Origin: Symsagittifera roscoffensis
Lineage: Eukaryota; Xenacoelomorpha; Acoela; Convolutidae
Direction of reading: 5' to 3'
Assembly (NCBI RefSeq): GCF_963678635.1
Contig: NC_087064.1
Span: 44,563,346 to 44,627,345, forward strand
DNA length: 64,000 nucleotides
Made by a program: the position numbers and the translations under genes. The notes under the pieces are model-generated. The model searched no databases, had not been told where the DNA came from, and saw only the letters and a list, made by a program, of their open reading frames with translations. Position 1 is the stretch's first letter; the number at the start of each line of letters is the position of its first letter. Shown one piece after another: positions 62,401 through 64,000 of the stretch.

Positions 62401-64000
62401 ATCATCATTTCATCCTGTTCGACTCATGATTCGACCCTGTTCGACTCATGATTCGACCATGATCGACTCATGATTCGACCCTGTTCGACTCATGATTCGA
62501 CCCTGTTCGATTCATGATTCGACCCGGTTCGACTCATGATTCGACTCTGTTCCACTCTTGATTCCACCCTGTTCGACTCATGATTTCACCCTGTTCGACT
62601 CATGATTCGACCCGGTTCGACTCATGACTCGACTCTGTTCCACTCATGGTTCCACCCTGTTCGACTCATCATTTCATCCTGTTCGACTCATGATTCGACC
62701 CTGTTCGACTCATGATTCGACCATGATCGACTCATGATTCGACCCTGTTCGACTCATGATTCGACCCTGTTCGACTCATGATTCGACCCTGTTCCATTCA
62801 TGATTCGACCCTGTTCCACTCTTGATTCGACCCTGTTCGACTCATGATTCGACTCTGTTCGACTCTTGATTCGACCCTGTTCGACTCATGATTCGACCCT
62901 GTTCCACTCATGATTCGACCCGGTTCGACTCATGACTCGACTCTGTTCCACTCATGGTTCCACCCTGTTCGACTCATCATTTCATCCTGTTCGACTCATG
63001 ATTCGACCCTGTTCGACTCATGATTCGACCATGATCGACTCATGATTCGACCCTGTTCGACTCATGATTCGACCCTGTTCGATTCATGATTCGACCCGGT
63101 TCGACTCATGATTCGACTCTGTTCCACTCTTGATTCCACCCTGTTCGACTCATGATTTCACCCTGTTCGACTCATGATTCGACCTTGTTCGCCTCATGAT
63201 TCGACTCTGTTCGACTCATGATTCGACCCTGTTCGACTCATGATTCAACCATGATCGACTCATGATTCGACCCTGTTCGACTCATGATTCGACCCTGTTC
63301 CATTCATGATTCGACCCTGTTCGACTCATGATTCGACCCTGTTGCACTCTTGATTCGACCCTGTTCGACTCATGATTCGACTCTGTTCGACTCTTGATTC
63401 GACCCTGTTCGACTCATGATTCGGCCCTGTTCCACTCATGATTCGACCCGGTTCGACTCATGACTCGACTCTGTTCCACTCATGGTTCCACCATGTTCGA
63501 CTCATCATTTCATCCTGTTCGACTCATGATTCGACTCTGTTCGACTCATGATTCGACCATGATCGACTCATGATACGATCCTGTTCGACTCATGTTTCGA
63601 CCCTGTTCCATTCATGATTCGACCCTGTTCGACTCATGATTCGACCCTGTTCCACTCATGATTCGACCTTGTTCGACTCATGATTCGACCCTGTTCGACT
63701 CATGATTCGACCCTGTTCGACTCATGATTCGACCCTGTTCGACTCATGATTCGACCCTGTTCGACTCATGTTTCGACCCAGTTCCACTCATGATTCGACC
63801 CTGTTCGACTCATGATTCGACTCTGTTCGACTCATGGTTCGACCCGGTTCGACTCATGATTCGACTCTGTTCCACTCATGATTCCAACCTGTTCGACTCA
63901 TGACTCGACTCTGTTCCACTCATGGTTCCACCCTGTTCGACTCATCATTTCATCCTGTTCGACTCATGATTCGACCCTGTTCGACTCATGATTCGACCCT
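59401..64000. repeat. third-family blocks, steps almost all multiples of 22
   Basis: CATCATTTCATCC is at 60,006, 60,622, 61,061, 61,303, 61,941, 62,403, 62,667, 62,975, 63,503 and 63,943. The steps are 616, 439, 242, 638, 462, 264, 308, 528 and 440 bp; all but 439 are exact multiples of 22. Markers ATGATACGACC, TTTCGACCCAGTTCC, ATTCCAACC and CATGGTTCCACC recur in order. The array continues past the window end in the middle of a monomer. Confidence 0.9.

Larger units (their letters stand above)
1..64000. repeat. 22-bp satellite array filling the window
   Basis: The sequence is a head-to-tail array of a 22-bp unit made of TTCGACCCTG followed by TTCGACTCATGA, about 2,900 copies, all in one orientation. 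No non-repetitive stretch was seen anywhere and neither array edge is present. Composition of the consensus is 4 A, 7 T, 4 G, 7 C. Common variants are TTCCACTC for TTCGACTC, CTCTTGATT for CTCATGATT, GATTCCACC or GATTTCACC for GATTCGACC, GACTCTG for GACCCTG, CATGTTTCG and CATGGTTCG. Variants recur in fixed order, giving higher-order repeats. A long gene-free array like this is typical of eukaryotic heterochromatin; the family is not one I recognise and no function is claimed. Confidence 0.99.

Noticed and set aside
1-64000. CRISPR array
   Set aside because: The direct repeats are contiguous 22-bp units without unique spacers and there are no cas genes.
1-64000. CENP-B box (TTCG....A..CGGG)
   Set aside because: Neither strand of the consensus or the CCCGG variants places TTCG, A and CGGG at the required spacing. 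A centromeric role is neither supported nor excluded.
1-64000. GANTC sites as bacterial CcrM methylation sites or a bacterial origin
   Set aside because: Each monomer has GATTC and GACTC simply as part of the repeat. A gene-free 64-kb array is not plausible in a bacterial genome.
1-64000. Telomeric repeat or heat-shock elements
   Set aside because: No TTAGGG-like or TTTAGGG-like unit is present. TTC occurs without the alternating GAA needed for a heat-shock element, except in scattered CGAATC variants.
1-64000. Transposon, retroelement or long inverted repeat inserted in the array
   Set aside because: I found no break in the 22-bp pattern longer than part of a monomer and no segment in reverse orientation.

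Overview
The whole 64-kb window is one uninterrupted tandem-repeat (satellite DNA) array. I find no protein-coding gene, RNA gene, transposon, CRISPR array or unique flanking sequence. The array runs off both ends, so its true length exceeds 64 kb. The basic unit is 22 bp, about 2,900 copies, all in the same orientation. It has two related halves: a 10-bp half (TTCGACCCTG) and a 12-bp half (TTCGACTCATGA). It is 50% G+C, but pyrimidine-rich on the given strand (14 of 22 bases), with two CpGs per unit, both inside TCGA.

The organism cannot be named from this sequence. An array of this size and purity, without genes, is typical of eukaryotic constitutive heterochromatin (pericentromeric, subtelomeric or sex-chromosomal). 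That is an inference from general knowledge. I do not recognise the monomer as a named satellite.

The informative content lies above the monomer. Variant monomers are combined into larger repeated blocks (higher-order repeats, HORs) whose length and composition change along the window. (1) About 1-14 kb has blocks of 331, 397, 507, 749 and 837 bp, nearly all n x 22 + 1, because most carry one 23-bp monomer (motif CGATCTCATG). They are grouped into super-units of about 1.67-1.74 kb. (2) 14.2-15.6 kb has 440-463-bp units. (3) 16.5-27 kb has 439-, 418-, 747- and 945-bp units marked by TCATCATTTCACC and TTTCGACCCAG. (4) 27-46 kb is a different family marked by CGTCTGATGATTTG, a 19-bp monomer (GACTCTATCGACC) and GTTATACTC, with repeats of 657, 264, 1,705 (offset), 771, 550, 544 and 352 bp. 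(5) 46-64 kb is a third family marked by TCATCATTTCATCC and ATGATACGACC. It includes a tandem duplication of 1,670 bp with only five substitutions (51,311-52,980 and 52,981-54,650), and beyond 59 kb the block spacings are almost all exact multiples of 22.

The short open reading frames scattered through the window are by-products of the repeat. The period is not a multiple of 3 and the palindrome TCATGA puts a TGA stop on both strands, so only local variants give reading frames of up to 96 codons.

The observations most worth checking are the near-identical 1,670-bp duplication, the mosaic HOR history, the resemblance of the monomer to the RNA polymerase III B box (seven exact GGTTCGACTCC matches between 28 and 42 kb), and the 10+12-bp dimeric structure of the monomer.
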